NCBI GenBank assembly: GCA_017609695.1
Contig: JAFCDM010000027.1
Location: forward strand, 1 to 19,209
DNA: 19,209 bases
DNA from: Candidatus Pacearchaeota archaeon
Lineage (GTDB): Archaea; Nanobdellota; Nanobdellia; Pacearchaeales; GW2011-AR1
Direction: 5' to 3'
The notes below the pieces were generated by a model. That model was not told the DNA's origin, made no database searches, and saw only the letters and a program-made list of their open reading frames with translations. The position numbers and the translations under genes were made by a program. Shown here piece by piece: positions 1 to 6,638 of the stretch (positions are counted from its first letter, which is position 1; each line of letters opens with the position of its first letter).

Positions 1-228
1 AATATCCTGATGACACAAGGAAACTCGATTATAACTAACTCCAAAACTAAAGCTATTTCTTAAACTTAAATTACTTTTTTCTAAAATAATCTCTAAAAAC
101 TCTTGGAAATCAACATGCATTTCTTCTAAATCACAATCTAGTGTTAAATCAATATTAATTCCTTTAGTAAACCTTGTTATTCTCTCAAAATCATATCCCA
201 AATAAGGAATTTTATTTATTCCTCTCAA
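1..228 (-). CDS. partial hypothetical protein, 3' end outside window
   Basis: An uninterrupted reading frame runs leftward off the window for 76 codons. It begins at or near a TTG whose bases overlap the TGA stop of the upstream HTH-like gene; the frame is also open for a few codons before it, so the start is uncertain (an in-frame TAA lies just upstream). The visible peptide is rich in Leu, Ile, Asp and Glu (for example DLTLDCDLEEMHVDF) and I recognise no family. The overlap with the preceding gene suggests cotranscription and translational coupling. Because the C-terminus is missing, it could also be the start of a longer enzyme. Only the open frame and its codon pattern support it. Confidence 0.45.
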   Translation of the reverse strand, partial: MRGINKIPYLGYDFERITRFTKGINIDLTLDCDLEEMHVDFQEFLEIILEKSNLSLRNSFSFGVSYNRVSLCHQDI

Positions 229-437
229 AATTGAAGCCCTATATTTTTTTTAAGTCTCTTTAATTTCTCATCATATTCTTTTTGTGAACTAAACCCTTGA
301 GAATAAATATTAACCATATATGGTGGAATTTTTAATTTTGCAGCAATCTTTTTTTTAGAAACTCCTTTATAAAATAATTCCTTAGAACAAGTTATTCTCT
401 CTCTTACTTCATCTTCAGATAATCTCTTTCTACCCAT
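225..437 (-). CDS. small helix-turn-helix-like protein (70 aa)
   Basis: The 70-residue basic protein starts with a Lys/Arg/Glu-rich helix and has a likely helix-turn-helix at about residues 25-50: GVSKKKIAAKLKIPPYMV has the spacing of a resolvase- or sigma-like HTH (Gly, small residue, Ile-Ala-x-x-Leu, recognition helix). It is probably a DNA-binding protein or a small domain of one, but no specific family is recognised. The ATG at 437 is supported by a TATA-like box at 459-470, about 26 bp upstream, which implies a leaderless mRNA of its own although the Fe-S gene lies just upstream on the same strand. Its stop overlaps the possible start of the partial gene running off the left edge. Confidence 0.65.
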   Translation of the reverse strand: MGRKRLSEDEVRERITCSKELFYKGVSKKKIAAKLKIPPYMVNIYSQGFSSQKEYDEKLKRLKKNIGLQF

Positions 438-458
438 AAAAATCCAAAAATAGAATTT

Positions 459-470
459 GTTTATAAAGAT
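459..470 (-). promoter_or_regulatory. TATA box for the small HTH-like gene
   Basis: On the minus strand this reads ATCTTTATAAAC, centred about 26 bp upstream of the ATG at 437. That is the archaeal TATA-to-start distance expected for a leaderless transcript. It lies between the stop of the Fe-S gene and the HTH gene. Confidence 0.5.
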
Positions 471-490
471 TTATATAATGAAATACAGAT

Positions 491-760
491 TTATTTTTCA
501 GAAACAAATAAATTACAATGGCAATGCTTTTGTAATTCAATTTCTCCCCTATGAAATACACAAGGGCATATAATTTCTTTATCTTTATCTTTATTTCCTG
601 TCACAACCCTACATGGACAATAAATTGCTCCATGTTTTTCTTTATTTCTTAAAAGCCCATTAATTACTCCTTCAACAATCTTAGAATTTGGATTAAGTTT
701 TATCCCAACTTTTTTTGCATATTCCTTAAAATTAATTTTTAATCCCTCTTTAGTTTCCAT
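491..760 (-). CDS. ferredoxin:thioredoxin reductase catalytic-subunit-like Fe-S protein
   Basis: The 89-residue protein carries the three Cys pairs that define the FTR catalytic (beta) chain: CPC at 48-50, CPC at 65-67 and CHC at 80-82. In the known enzyme these cysteines bind a [4Fe-4S] cluster and form the active-site disulfide that passes electrons from ferredoxin to thioredoxin. The N-terminal helical part (about 1-45) also fits. It starts 3 bp after the stop of the membrane protein gene. A GGGAG lies 9 bases upstream of the ATG, inside the last codons of that gene, so the pair is probably cotranscribed. No FTR variable subunit, thioredoxin or ferredoxin gene is seen nearby; archaeal FTR-like proteins are often found without the variable chain. 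The family call is strong; the physiological partner is unknown. Confidence 0.88.
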   Translation of the reverse strand: METKEGLKINFKEYAKKVGIKLNPNSKIVEGVINGLLRNKEKHGAIYCPCRVVTGNKDKDKEIICPCVFHRGEIELQKHCHCNLFVSEK

Positions 761-763
761 AAA

Positions 764-3202
764 CTAACTCCCCTCATTCTCCATTCTCTTTAAAAATCCT
801 TGAATAAATTTCTTATTCTTTTCCTGGTCCATAATCCTTCTAACCTCATAAATCTCAGAACCTTTAATTTGTTTTTTCTGTGCTTTAATCTCTGAAATTC
901 CCCTTTCATAAGTTTCTTTAGTTATCAAAATATCTTCCCTAGAAGAATCTGCAAGTCTTTTAGCAGGCCCCATTAAATTCCCTAAAGCAGTAAACTTTAA
1001 TTTTTTATTCTCAATCTTACTTATAATATTTCCAGAATTTACACCAATACCAAACTCTATTTTATCCTTAAACTTCTTATTATACTCCTTTAAAGCAGAC
1101 CTAATCTTTTCAGCAGATTTAACAGCCTGAACTTCATTCTTAAACGAACGAGTCATAAGTGGACTAAATACAAGAAAAATATAATCTCCTCTTTCATAAA
1201 CTGCTCCCTTCTTTTCATAAACATGTTCTATTGCATTTTCCAACCCTGCTTTAGCAGTCTTAGTTATTTTATTTTTAATTTTCAATGCCACAACCGTAGC
1301 TCTATTTTTATCCCCCCTTAAAACCAAAACAGGTTCTGCTTTATGATGTCCAGAACTTTTGACTTCTTTTTTATCTGGTTTTTTTAAATCAACCTTTTTC
1401 CCCTCTTCTTTTATAATTTTTCCATGTTCCTCTAATTTAGCAATCTTAGGTTTCCTATGAAATAAATTCTTAAAAGGAAATGTGATTGATTTCTTTTTAA
1501 AAACATTCCTATATGTAAATAAAACTCCTGCTCCTAAAATAATTATAAAAAAAATCCAAATAATCGGAGTTTTTAAAATAACAAGTCCACTTTCAATAGC
1601 CTTAACATTAACTGCATTTCCAGTTAAACTAACACTTGATTGACTAATCTCATTTTCCCCATCGCTAACCCAAACATCATATTGCCCCTCATAACCTTCT
1701 AATCTAAATTCAACATCCTCTCCCAAATCCAAATTAACTTTTTTTATAAAAGATTCTTCCCCTAAATTTATTTGGATATTCTTTTTATAAGGGATATTCC
1801 CAATATTTGTCACAATTAATGTTTGATTTAATATCTTAAAAGAAATAATTGCTTTCTCATTTACATAAAACTTTTTTGTATCAATCATCTCCCCCCCTGA
1901 AACTTCAATTTCATAATATCCAGAAGTTAAATTTGTAGGGATTTCATATTCTACTGTTTCATCAGAAGGAATTATTTTTTCAAAAAGTCTTATCAACTTT
2001 TCATTTTGTATTATAACTGCTGTATCTTCTTCTAAAACATAACCTGCTTGATCAATTAAAGTTGGTTTAAAACTAAGTGTTTGCCCAGGATCTAAATCAG
2101 AATTTCCTAAAGCAATAGTTATTTCTGTTAATATCTGTAAAATTTTTAAATTAGCCATAGCAAATCCCTCACTAGTTTTTCTTCCAAAGGAATCTTCTTC
2201 ATAAACATAAACATCAATCCTATAACTTCCAGCAGGAGTATTTTCTGTTAAACTAAAAGGAACTGAAAAGCCACCATCAACAATAGTCCCAAAAAACATC
2301 CCGTTATCAACTTCAATTTGTTCTTCATCTTCTTCCTCTATCTCATTAGATTCTTCAAAATCTTGAGAATCAACTTCTCCATCATTGATTATAGTGTCAA
2401 CACTAAGATAAACTACCTTCTCTACTGTTTTCTCTACTGTTTCATTTTCTTCTTCAACATCTTCCAAAGTTTCATATTTAACCCTAATTTTTTGAAAAAC
2501 AATTGCCTCTCTTTTTTCAGCCTCCATTGAACTAACTTCTTCTTTACTTATTTTAACAGACTGAATATCATCTTCACTATCTATATTTCCATAAATATAC
2601 TCTACAGCTTCATAAACATAAAAATAATCTTCCTCTTTTAATTTATCTTTTGCAATTGTTAACGCCTCTTTTTTCCATCCTTCTTCTTCTAAACTTTCTG
2701 CAACTTTTTGGTCTGCTAATTCCAATAAAGGAATATCAATCTCAACTTCCCCATCAATCCCCTCTCCACTTAATCGTTCAACCCGTCCTAAAATAATTAT
2801 TTCTTCCCCAGGTTTTACAACAAAAGAATCTGTATTTAATTCTAGATTTAATTTTTTAGAAATCTGAAAACTTCTGCTAGTATATGATTGCCCAGAATAT
2901 CCCACTAAAAAATTACAAGAACCGCCCTCTAAATCTGGCATGTTAATAAAATTCAAAGGCAATTTAAAATCAAAAGTAGAAGTTGGAGAACTATCATAAG
3001 AAACAAGATAAGAATCTTCGCAAACTAATTCTATTTTTATAGGTTGTCCATCTTCTAAAGGGGAAATGTCTAATGTTATATCCATAATATCCCCAAGATT
3101 ATAATCTGCCTCTGGTTGCTGAGAAAAATAAACTCCTGCAGAAACATTTACAATTAAAAAAATAGATAAAACTAACCCTAAAATAAAACTTCTTTTTTCC
3201 AT
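764..3202 (-). CDS. membrane-anchored protein with large outer region and degenerate class III cyclase-like domain
   Basis: The 812-residue protein has a signal peptide (about 1-22, ending VSA), a long outer region that looks like repeated beta-sandwich domains (about 23-535) with a very acidic stretch near 245-295, one transmembrane segment (about 545-565), a basic linker, and an inner domain at about 620-785. That last domain matches the class III nucleotide cyclase fold: ERGDYIFLVF, then GIGVNSGNII, LGNLMGPAKRL and ITKETYERG. Against active cyclases the first metal-binding Asp appears to be Lys (VALKIKN), the Asp after LG is Asn, and the catalytic Asn is Gly, while one Asp (GD) and the Arg remain. 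It is therefore probably a binding or signalling domain, not a working cyclase. A TATA box sits 25 bp upstream. The sensed ligand is unknown. Confidence 0.72.
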   Translation of the reverse strand: MEKRSFILGLVLSIFLIVNVSAGVYFSQQPEADYNLGDIMDITLDISPLEDGQPIKIELVCEDSYLVSYDSSPTSTFDFKLPLNFINMPDLEGGSCNFLVGYSGQSYTSRSFQISKKLNLELNTDSFVVKPGEEIIILGRVERLSGEGIDGEVEIDIPLLELADQKVAESLEEEGWKKEALTIAKDKLKEEDYFYVYEAVEYIYGNIDSEDDIQSVKISKEEVSSMEAEKREAIVFQKIRVKYETLEDVEEENETVEKTVEKVVYLSVDTIINDGEVDSQDFEESNEIEEEDEEQIEVDNGMFFGTIVDGGFSVPFSLTENTPAGSYRIDVYVYEEDSFGRKTSEGFAMANLKILQILTEITIALGNSDLDPGQTLSFKPTLIDQAGYVLEEDTAVIIQNEKLIRLFEKIIPSDETVEYEIPTNLTSGYYEIEVSGGEMIDTKKFYVNEKAIISFKILNQTLIVTNIGNIPYKKNIQINLGEESFIKKVNLDLGEDVEFRLEGYEGQYDVWVSDGENEISQSSVSLTGNAVNVKAIESGLVILKTPIIWIFFIIILGAGVLFTYRNVFKKKSITFPFKNLFHRKPKIAKLEEHGKIIKEEGKKVDLKKPDKKEVKSSGHHKAEPVLVLRGDKNRATVVALKIKNKITKTAKAGLENAIEHVYEKKGAVYERGDYIFLVFSPLMTRSFKNEVQAVKSAEKIRSALKEYNKKFKDKIEFGIGVNSGNIISKIENKKLKFTALGNLMGPAKRLADSSREDILITKETYERGISEIKAQKKQIKGSEIYEVRRIMDQEKNKKFIQGFLKRMENEGS

Positions 3203-3221
3203 AATAGTTTTAACAGAACAG

Positions 3222-3232
3222 CATATTTAAAG
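3222..3232 (-). promoter_or_regulatory. TATA box for the cyclase-like membrane protein operon
   Basis: The minus strand reads CTTTAAATATG, centred about 25 bp upstream of the ATG at 3202, which implies a leaderless mRNA for the membrane protein and the Fe-S gene behind it. Confidence 0.55.
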
Positions 3233-3297
3233 TTTTTTAGTGTTGATTATATCCTAAAAATCTCTGTTCATTAATTCAAGAACAAAAATCCCAAACC

Positions 3298-3307
3298 TTT
3301 AAATACC
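3298..3307 (+). promoter_or_regulatory. TATA box for the 87-aa gene
   Basis: TTTAAATACC is centred about 25 bp upstream of the ATG at 3327. Together with the box at 3222-3232 it makes a divergent promoter region of about 125 bp. Confidence 0.55.
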
Positions 3308-3326
3308 ATTAAAAAACTAAGGTTTT

Positions 3327-3590
3327 ATGGAAATAAATACAAATAAAGAAAATCTAGAAAATGCTTTAACTTCTTTAAAAGATAAGGCAGAAACTACTGA
3401 AACACCAAAAATTTCAAAAGAAGAAGAAATTGGATTTCACAAAGGAGCACTTAATACTTTGTTAGCAGAGAGAAATGAAGTTTTCAAGATGATTGCTAAT
3501 GTTGAAGCAATAATGCAAGCACATATTAAAAGGCTTCAAGAACTTGGTGTAAAAATAGATATCCAAAAACCAGAAGAAGTTAAGAAATAA
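3327..3590 (+). CDS. small coiled-coil hypothetical protein (87 aa)
   Basis: The 87-residue soluble protein has a polar, probably disordered N-terminus (1-32) and a long amphipathic helix region (about 33-78) with GFHKGALNTLLAERNEV followed by QAHIKRLQELGV. The composition suggests a short coiled coil or helical hairpin that may form oligomers. I do not recognise a named family, although the pattern is of a type I would expect to be conserved among DPANN archaea. It stands alone, divergent from the cyclase-like operon, with a TATA box that supports the ATG. A T-rich stretch follows its stop. Confidence 0.7.
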   Translation: MEINTNKENLENALTSLKDKAETTETPKISKEEEIGFHKGALNTLLAERNEVFKMIANVEAIMQAHIKRLQELGVKIDIQKPEEVKK

Positions 3591-3598
3591 ATTAATTT

Positions 3599-3627
3599 AA
3601 TATTTTTTTAATTTTTATTTTAATTCA
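3599..3627 (+). terminator. T-rich terminator-like stretch
   Basis: Directly after the 87-aa gene the plus strand has several T-runs (TATTTTTTTA, TTTTTATTTT). Archaeal transcription commonly ends at such oligo-T tracts without a hairpin. The minus-strand gene at 3662 converges here. Confidence 0.4.
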
Positions 3628-3661
3628 ATTGCATATTTTTAGATAATCCAAATATTAAGAC

Positions 3662-3970
3662 TTACAACTTAATACAAACTAATTTGCCTGGACTATATTC
3701 TTCAGAAAGAAAACCTTTTCTTTCAATCTGTTTATATCCTTGTTCATTTACTTGAATCCTAACTTCTTTGCCTGGAGGAAAATCAGTTAATTCAATACTT
3801 TTTCCACCTTTATTTTCATCATAACAAAAAACAACTGATTTCTTTAAATCTACGCCAGATGTTGCTTCTTTCAATCTTTCAACAAGACATCCGCTTCTCA
3901 AAGTTCTTAAATCTCCCTCTCCCCCATCAAGATAAAGGAAATAATCTCCATCATTAAATTGTGCATCCAT
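3662..3970 (-). CDS. hypothetical protein (102 aa)
   Basis: The 102-residue soluble protein has no signal peptide or membrane segment. It looks like a small alpha/beta or all-beta domain (FNDGDYFLYLDGGEGDL at the start, a strand VVFCYDEN near the middle, a conserved-looking DFPPGKEV, and the C-terminal strand KLVCIKL). No family is recognised. It is monocistronic: it converges with the 87-aa gene and diverges from trpS, with A/T-rich TATA-like sequence (GTTTTTAAAC, 3991-4000) about 25 bp upstream of its ATG. The length, clean frame and promoter support it as a real gene. Confidence 0.62.
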   Translation of the reverse strand: MDAQFNDGDYFLYLDGGEGDLRTLRSGCLVERLKEATSGVDLKKSVVFCYDENKGGKSIELTDFPPGKEVRIQVNEQGYKQIERKGFLSEEYSPGKLVCIKL

Positions 3971-4031
3971 AATAATAAAAAATTTAATGGGTTTAAAAAC
4001 ATATAAATAAATTAAAACAATAATTAAGTAA

Positions 4032-4042
4032 GTTTTATATAT
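4032..4042 (+). promoter_or_regulatory. TATA box of trpS
   Basis: TTTTATATATA is centred about 26 bp upstream of the trpS ATG, matching the archaeal promoter spacing for a leaderless transcript. No Shine-Dalgarno site precedes the ATG. Confidence 0.6.
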
Positions 4043-4062
4043 ACAAAATAAGTAATTTAATT

Positions 4063-5121
4063 ATGGAAAATTTATCACAAGACAATCAAGATTTAATAAA
4101 GAAATTTGGAGCAGAACCAATAGATAAACTTAGTAATACTCCTGATTTTTATAGTTTTAAAACAGGGGTGGTTGTTTCACATAGGGATTTTGATAAGTTT
4201 TTTAAAGCAATAAAAAACAAAGAAAAATGTGCAATTTTATCAGGAGTTAATGCATCAGGAACATTGCACTTGGGACATAAACCTGTTTTTGATACAAATT
4301 TATTTTTTCAAAAAAAATATAATATCCCTGTATTCATCCCAATTTCAGATGATGAATCTTATGTTGCTGGAAAAGTTAAAGACCAAAAACAAGCATTAGA
4401 AAATTCTTTAAAATTAGCAAAACAATTATTAGCATATGGTTTTGACCCTAAAAAAACATATTTTATAATTGACCAGATATACACAAATATTTACAATCTA
4501 GCAATTAAACTATCTAAAAAAGTAAATTATTCTGAAATAAAAGCAACTTATGGATATAAACCAGAAGAAAACATTGGATTGCATTTTTACCCTGCAGTTC
4601 AATCAGCACATATTTTATTTCCACAAGAAAAATTCAATATCCCCAATGTCTTAGTTCCAATTGGGCCTGATGAAGATGCACATATAAGAATTTCAAGGGA
4701 CATTGCATCAAGAGCAGGCTATAAAAAACCAGCAATTTTACATTCTAAATTTTTACCAGGAATAGATGGGAAGAAAATGTCAAAATCAAAAAACAATGCT
4801 ATTTTTTTAAGTGATGATGAAAAAACAATAAGAAAAAAAATAAGCAAAGCTTTTTCAGGAGGACAACCAAGTATAGAAGAACATAAAAAACTCGGAGGAA
4901 ATCCAAAAATAGATGTTTCCTGTATTTACTTAAAAAATCTTTTTTTACCTAAAGAAAAATATCAAGAAATAGAATCTAAATATAAAAAAGGAGAACTCTT
5001 AAGCAAAGATGTAAAACAAATGTTTGCAGATAAAGCAGTTGAATTCATAAAACAATTCCAAAATAATCTAAAAAAAATAAGTGAAAAAACAGTTAATAAT
5101 TGTATTTTAAAGAATGATTAA
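4063..5121 (+). CDS. trpS: tryptophanyl-tRNA synthetase (archaeal/eukaryotic type)
   Basis: This 352-residue class Ic aminoacyl-tRNA synthetase charges tRNA-Trp in the cytoplasm. The HIGH box is HLGH at 69-72, preceded by SGVNASGTL, and the KMSKS loop is intact at 238-242. Features typical of the archaeal/eukaryotic TrpRS branch include ISDDE after the first Rossmann strand, IGPDEDAHIRISRDIA, and FSGGQPSIEEH followed by KLGGNPKIDVS. It is slightly short for the branch because the N-terminal extension is small. TyrRS is the main alternative, but the GGNP/EEH segment argues for TrpRS. The start is supported by the TATA box 26 bp upstream. Its stop codon overlaps, by 4 bp, the stop of the convergent Tat-exported gene. 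Confidence 0.92.
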   Translation: MENLSQDNQDLIKKFGAEPIDKLSNTPDFYSFKTGVVVSHRDFDKFFKAIKNKEKCAILSGVNASGTLHLGHKPVFDTNLFFQKKYNIPVFIPISDDESYVAGKVKDQKQALENSLKLAKQLLAYGFDPKKTYFIIDQIYTNIYNLAIKLSKKVNYSEIKATYGYKPEENIGLHFYPAVQSAHILFPQEKFNIPNVLVPIGPDEDAHIRISRDIASRAGYKKPAILHSKFLPGIDGKKMSKSKNNAIFLSDDEKTIRKKISKAFSGGQPSIEEHKKLGGNPKIDVSCIYLKNLFLPKEKYQEIESKYKKGELLSKDVKQMFADKAVEFIKQFQNNLKKISEKTVNNCILKND

Positions 5122-5624
5122 TCTTTAAATTTTTCATAAAAATATCTAACATTTTTTTCCCAGTTTTTATTTAATCCTCTAGGATCATTTTCAGCACCAA
5201 TTGGACAATATCTTTCTGCAAGAAAAGAAATAAAATCCTCCTCTTCTCCACTTGATTCATATCTTTCTAAATTCTTTTTTATTGTCCAAGCACACCAACT
5301 ACATTGTTTTTCAAAAATATTTTTATAAGTTCTAAATCTTCCATTTTCTATTATTCCATTATCACTTTCATAAGCAAGAGTTGGTATAATCCCAAATTCT
5401 AAACCATTTACCCCATTTTCAGCCTTTCTAATAGCTTTCAATAAATCTACATCTACTCCTACTCTTTCAGCAGTATAACCAATAATATAATCTTCATCAC
5501 AACCCTTTTTTTTACATCCTTCAAAACCCAAATAAAATAACCCACTTAAAGCTCCAGCTAAATAAACCCCAGATGTTTTAAGAACATCTCTTCTTGACAT
5601 ATTTTTTTTATCCATAATTATCAT
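5118..5624 (-). CDS. Tat-exported lysozyme/transglycosylase-like protein
   Basis: The 168-residue protein begins with a twin-arginine signal (SRRDVLKTSG, RR at 11-12) and a hydrophobic stretch (about 18-34), so it should be folded in the cytoplasm and exported by Tat. The mature part resembles lysozyme-fold/lytic transglycosylase domains: LLKAIRKAENG with a candidate catalytic Glu69, then EFGI, a Cys-containing helix (CSWCAW) and a C-terminal motif around RYCPIGAENDPRGLN ending in an aromatic helix. Several Cys suggest disulfides outside the cell. Known relatives cut peptidoglycan-type polymers; the substrate here is unknown. Three in-frame Met (1, 4, 9) could be the start; all precede the RR motif. 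GC at 36-37 is a poor lipobox. The Tat signal is clear and the enzyme class moderate. Confidence 0.62.
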   Translation of the reverse strand: MIIMDKKNMSRRDVLKTSGVYLAGALSGLFYLGFEGCKKKGCDEDYIIGYTAERVGVDVDLLKAIRKAENGVNGLEFGIIPTLAYESDNGIIENGRFRTYKNIFEKQCSWCAWTIKKNLERYESSGEEEDFISFLAERYCPIGAENDPRGLNKNWEKNVRYFYEKFKD

Positions 5625-5678
5625 TTTATCATAAAAAAATAGAACTTTATTGAAAAAAACTACATTTAAAAAGCTTTA

Positions 5679-6056
5679 ATGGCATTCAAGAATATTCCAC
5701 TACCAAAATATGCAAATATTACACCTCAAGTAAAAGAATTTGGATACGGTCCTAATCTCGATACTGATCTTAGTTGGGACCTGTTAGAACACAAAACTCC
5801 AGAAGAATTATGCGAAGAACACACATACACATTAAGGGATAATTCTAAAAAAACTTTCCTTCACAAAATTTTTAGAAAAAGAACTCCTAATATAACCATA
5901 AAAGGCAGACTTATGAAAGTAGTAAGCTGTATGGAAGCACCAAGAGTCCTAGTAAATATAGATGATGGCATTGATATAAACAGGATTTGTGGAAGATTAT
6001 ATGGAAGCCCAAATAATCTCGGAGTAACTCTCGACAACGTACTAAAAATAAATTGA
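5679..6056 (+). CDS. hypothetical protein (125 aa)
   Basis: The 125-residue soluble protein is not recognised. The first half is polar with several Pro (PLPKYANITPQV, LSWDLLEHKTPEELC). The second half looks beta-rich and basic (TPNITIKGRLMKVV, APRVLVNIDDGIDI, VTLDNVLKIN), which could be a small OB- or barrel-like fold, but that is a guess. It is divergent from the Tat-exported gene with 54 bp between the starts, and its promoter is not obvious: the A/T-rich ACATTTAAAA at 5662-5671 is too near the ATG for usual TATA spacing. It converges with the deaminase gene one base beyond its stop. Confidence 0.6.
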   Translation: MAFKNIPLPKYANITPQVKEFGYGPNLDTDLSWDLLEHKTPEELCEEHTYTLRDNSKKTFLHKIFRKRTPNITIKGRLMKVVSCMEAPRVLVNIDDGIDINRICGRLYGSPNNLGVTLDNVLKIN

Positions 6057-6057
6057 T

Positions 6058-6476
6058 TTACTTCTCAATCGTTCCATCCCAAGCATAAGGCAACAAATCT
6101 TTTAACTTAACTTTCTTAGAACCAGAAACTATAACATTACAATTCCAATTTTTTTTACTCAATTGATGAATCATTTCCCTACACTTTCCACAAGGAGGAA
6201 TCACCCCATATCTCTTTTTCTTCTCGTCATAAAAAACCGCGACAATAGTTCTAATCTCTTTCTCACCATTAGAAATCATAGAACCTACTGCCTGATATTC
6301 AGCACAAGAACCAATCCCACAATAAAAACCCACACAAACTCCACGAAAAACTTTTCCCCCCAATGTCATCAAAGCACAACCAGTATCACCAGTATCAATA
6401 AGATTAACAGGCCTGATTTAACAATTATATCTTTTGCCTTCTCAATAAGCTCTTTATCTTGGTTAGTAAGTTTCAT
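6058..6476 (-). pseudogene. cytidine deaminase, blasticidin-S-deaminase-like, frameshifted
   Basis: The longest open frame (6058-6372) encodes a zinc cytidine deaminase core: CAEYQA with the catalytic Glu and first Cys, and PPCGKCRE with the other two zinc Cys, ending in LLPYAWDG as in blasticidin-S deaminase-type enzymes. The N-terminus is in another frame: an ATG at 6476, preceded by a perfect GGAGGTG at 6481-6487, encodes a start of the form MKLTNQDKELIEKAK. After about residue 21 that frame turns into a hydrophobic nonsense tail and stops at 6369. Meanwhile the core frame can be read upstream as RPVNLIDTGDTGCALM. Restoring one base near 6411-6416 would join the two. It is either a recent one-base deletion or a sequence error. 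In a functional form it would deaminate cytidine or a related nucleoside. Confidence 0.78.
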
Positions 6477-6480
6477 TCAA

Positions 6481-6487
6481 CACCTCC
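6481..6487 (-). promoter_or_regulatory. strong Shine-Dalgarno site that fixes the deaminase start
   Basis: The minus strand reads GGAGGTG, 4 bases before the ATG at 6476. It proves that translation was meant to begin upstream of the present core frame. A TATA-like GTTTAAATAG at 6507-6516 would start transcription at about 6486, almost at this site. Confidence 0.7.
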
Positions 6488-6506
6488 AAATAAAAAGACT
6501 AATTAC

Positions 6507-6516
6507 CTATTTAAAC
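6507..6516 (-). promoter_or_regulatory. TATA box for the deaminase gene
   Basis: The minus strand reads GTTTAAATAG, about 35 bp upstream of the ATG at 6476. The rest of the 162-bp divergent gap to the ThrRS gene holds the ThrRS promoter and nothing else I recognise. Confidence 0.45.
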
Positions 6517-6607
6517 TTTCTCAAAAAAATTAAGTTCTAAACCAGAAAATCTGTTTCTAACTTGAACAAATTACATTCATTTTTGAATATTCATTTAATT
6601 TACAAAG

Positions 6608-6618
6608 CTTTTTTAAAC
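6608..6618 (+). promoter_or_regulatory. TATA-like box for the ThrRS gene
   Basis: CTTTTTTAAAC is centred about 26 bp upstream of the ATG at 6639. This supports 6639, not the internal TTG at 6742, as the original start. Confidence 0.45.
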
Positions 6619-6638
6619 ATCATTTATTTATTATATTT

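Noticed and set aside
2318..2530. Plus-strand frame rich in Phe, Ile and Leu opposite the membrane protein gene
   Set aside because: It is the antisense of an acidic Glu/Asp-rich coding stretch, which always yields Phe/Leu/Ser-rich shadows; no promoter or ribosome site.
4063..5121. Tyrosyl-tRNA synthetase as identity of the 352-aa enzyme
   Set aside because: The FSGG...EEH and KLGGNP segments belong to the archaeal/eukaryotic TrpRS pattern, not TyrRS.
6163..6540. Plus-strand frame opposite the deaminase gene
   Set aside because: Ser/Thr/Asn-rich without any motif; the opposite strand has conserved zinc-site residues and a strong ribosome site.
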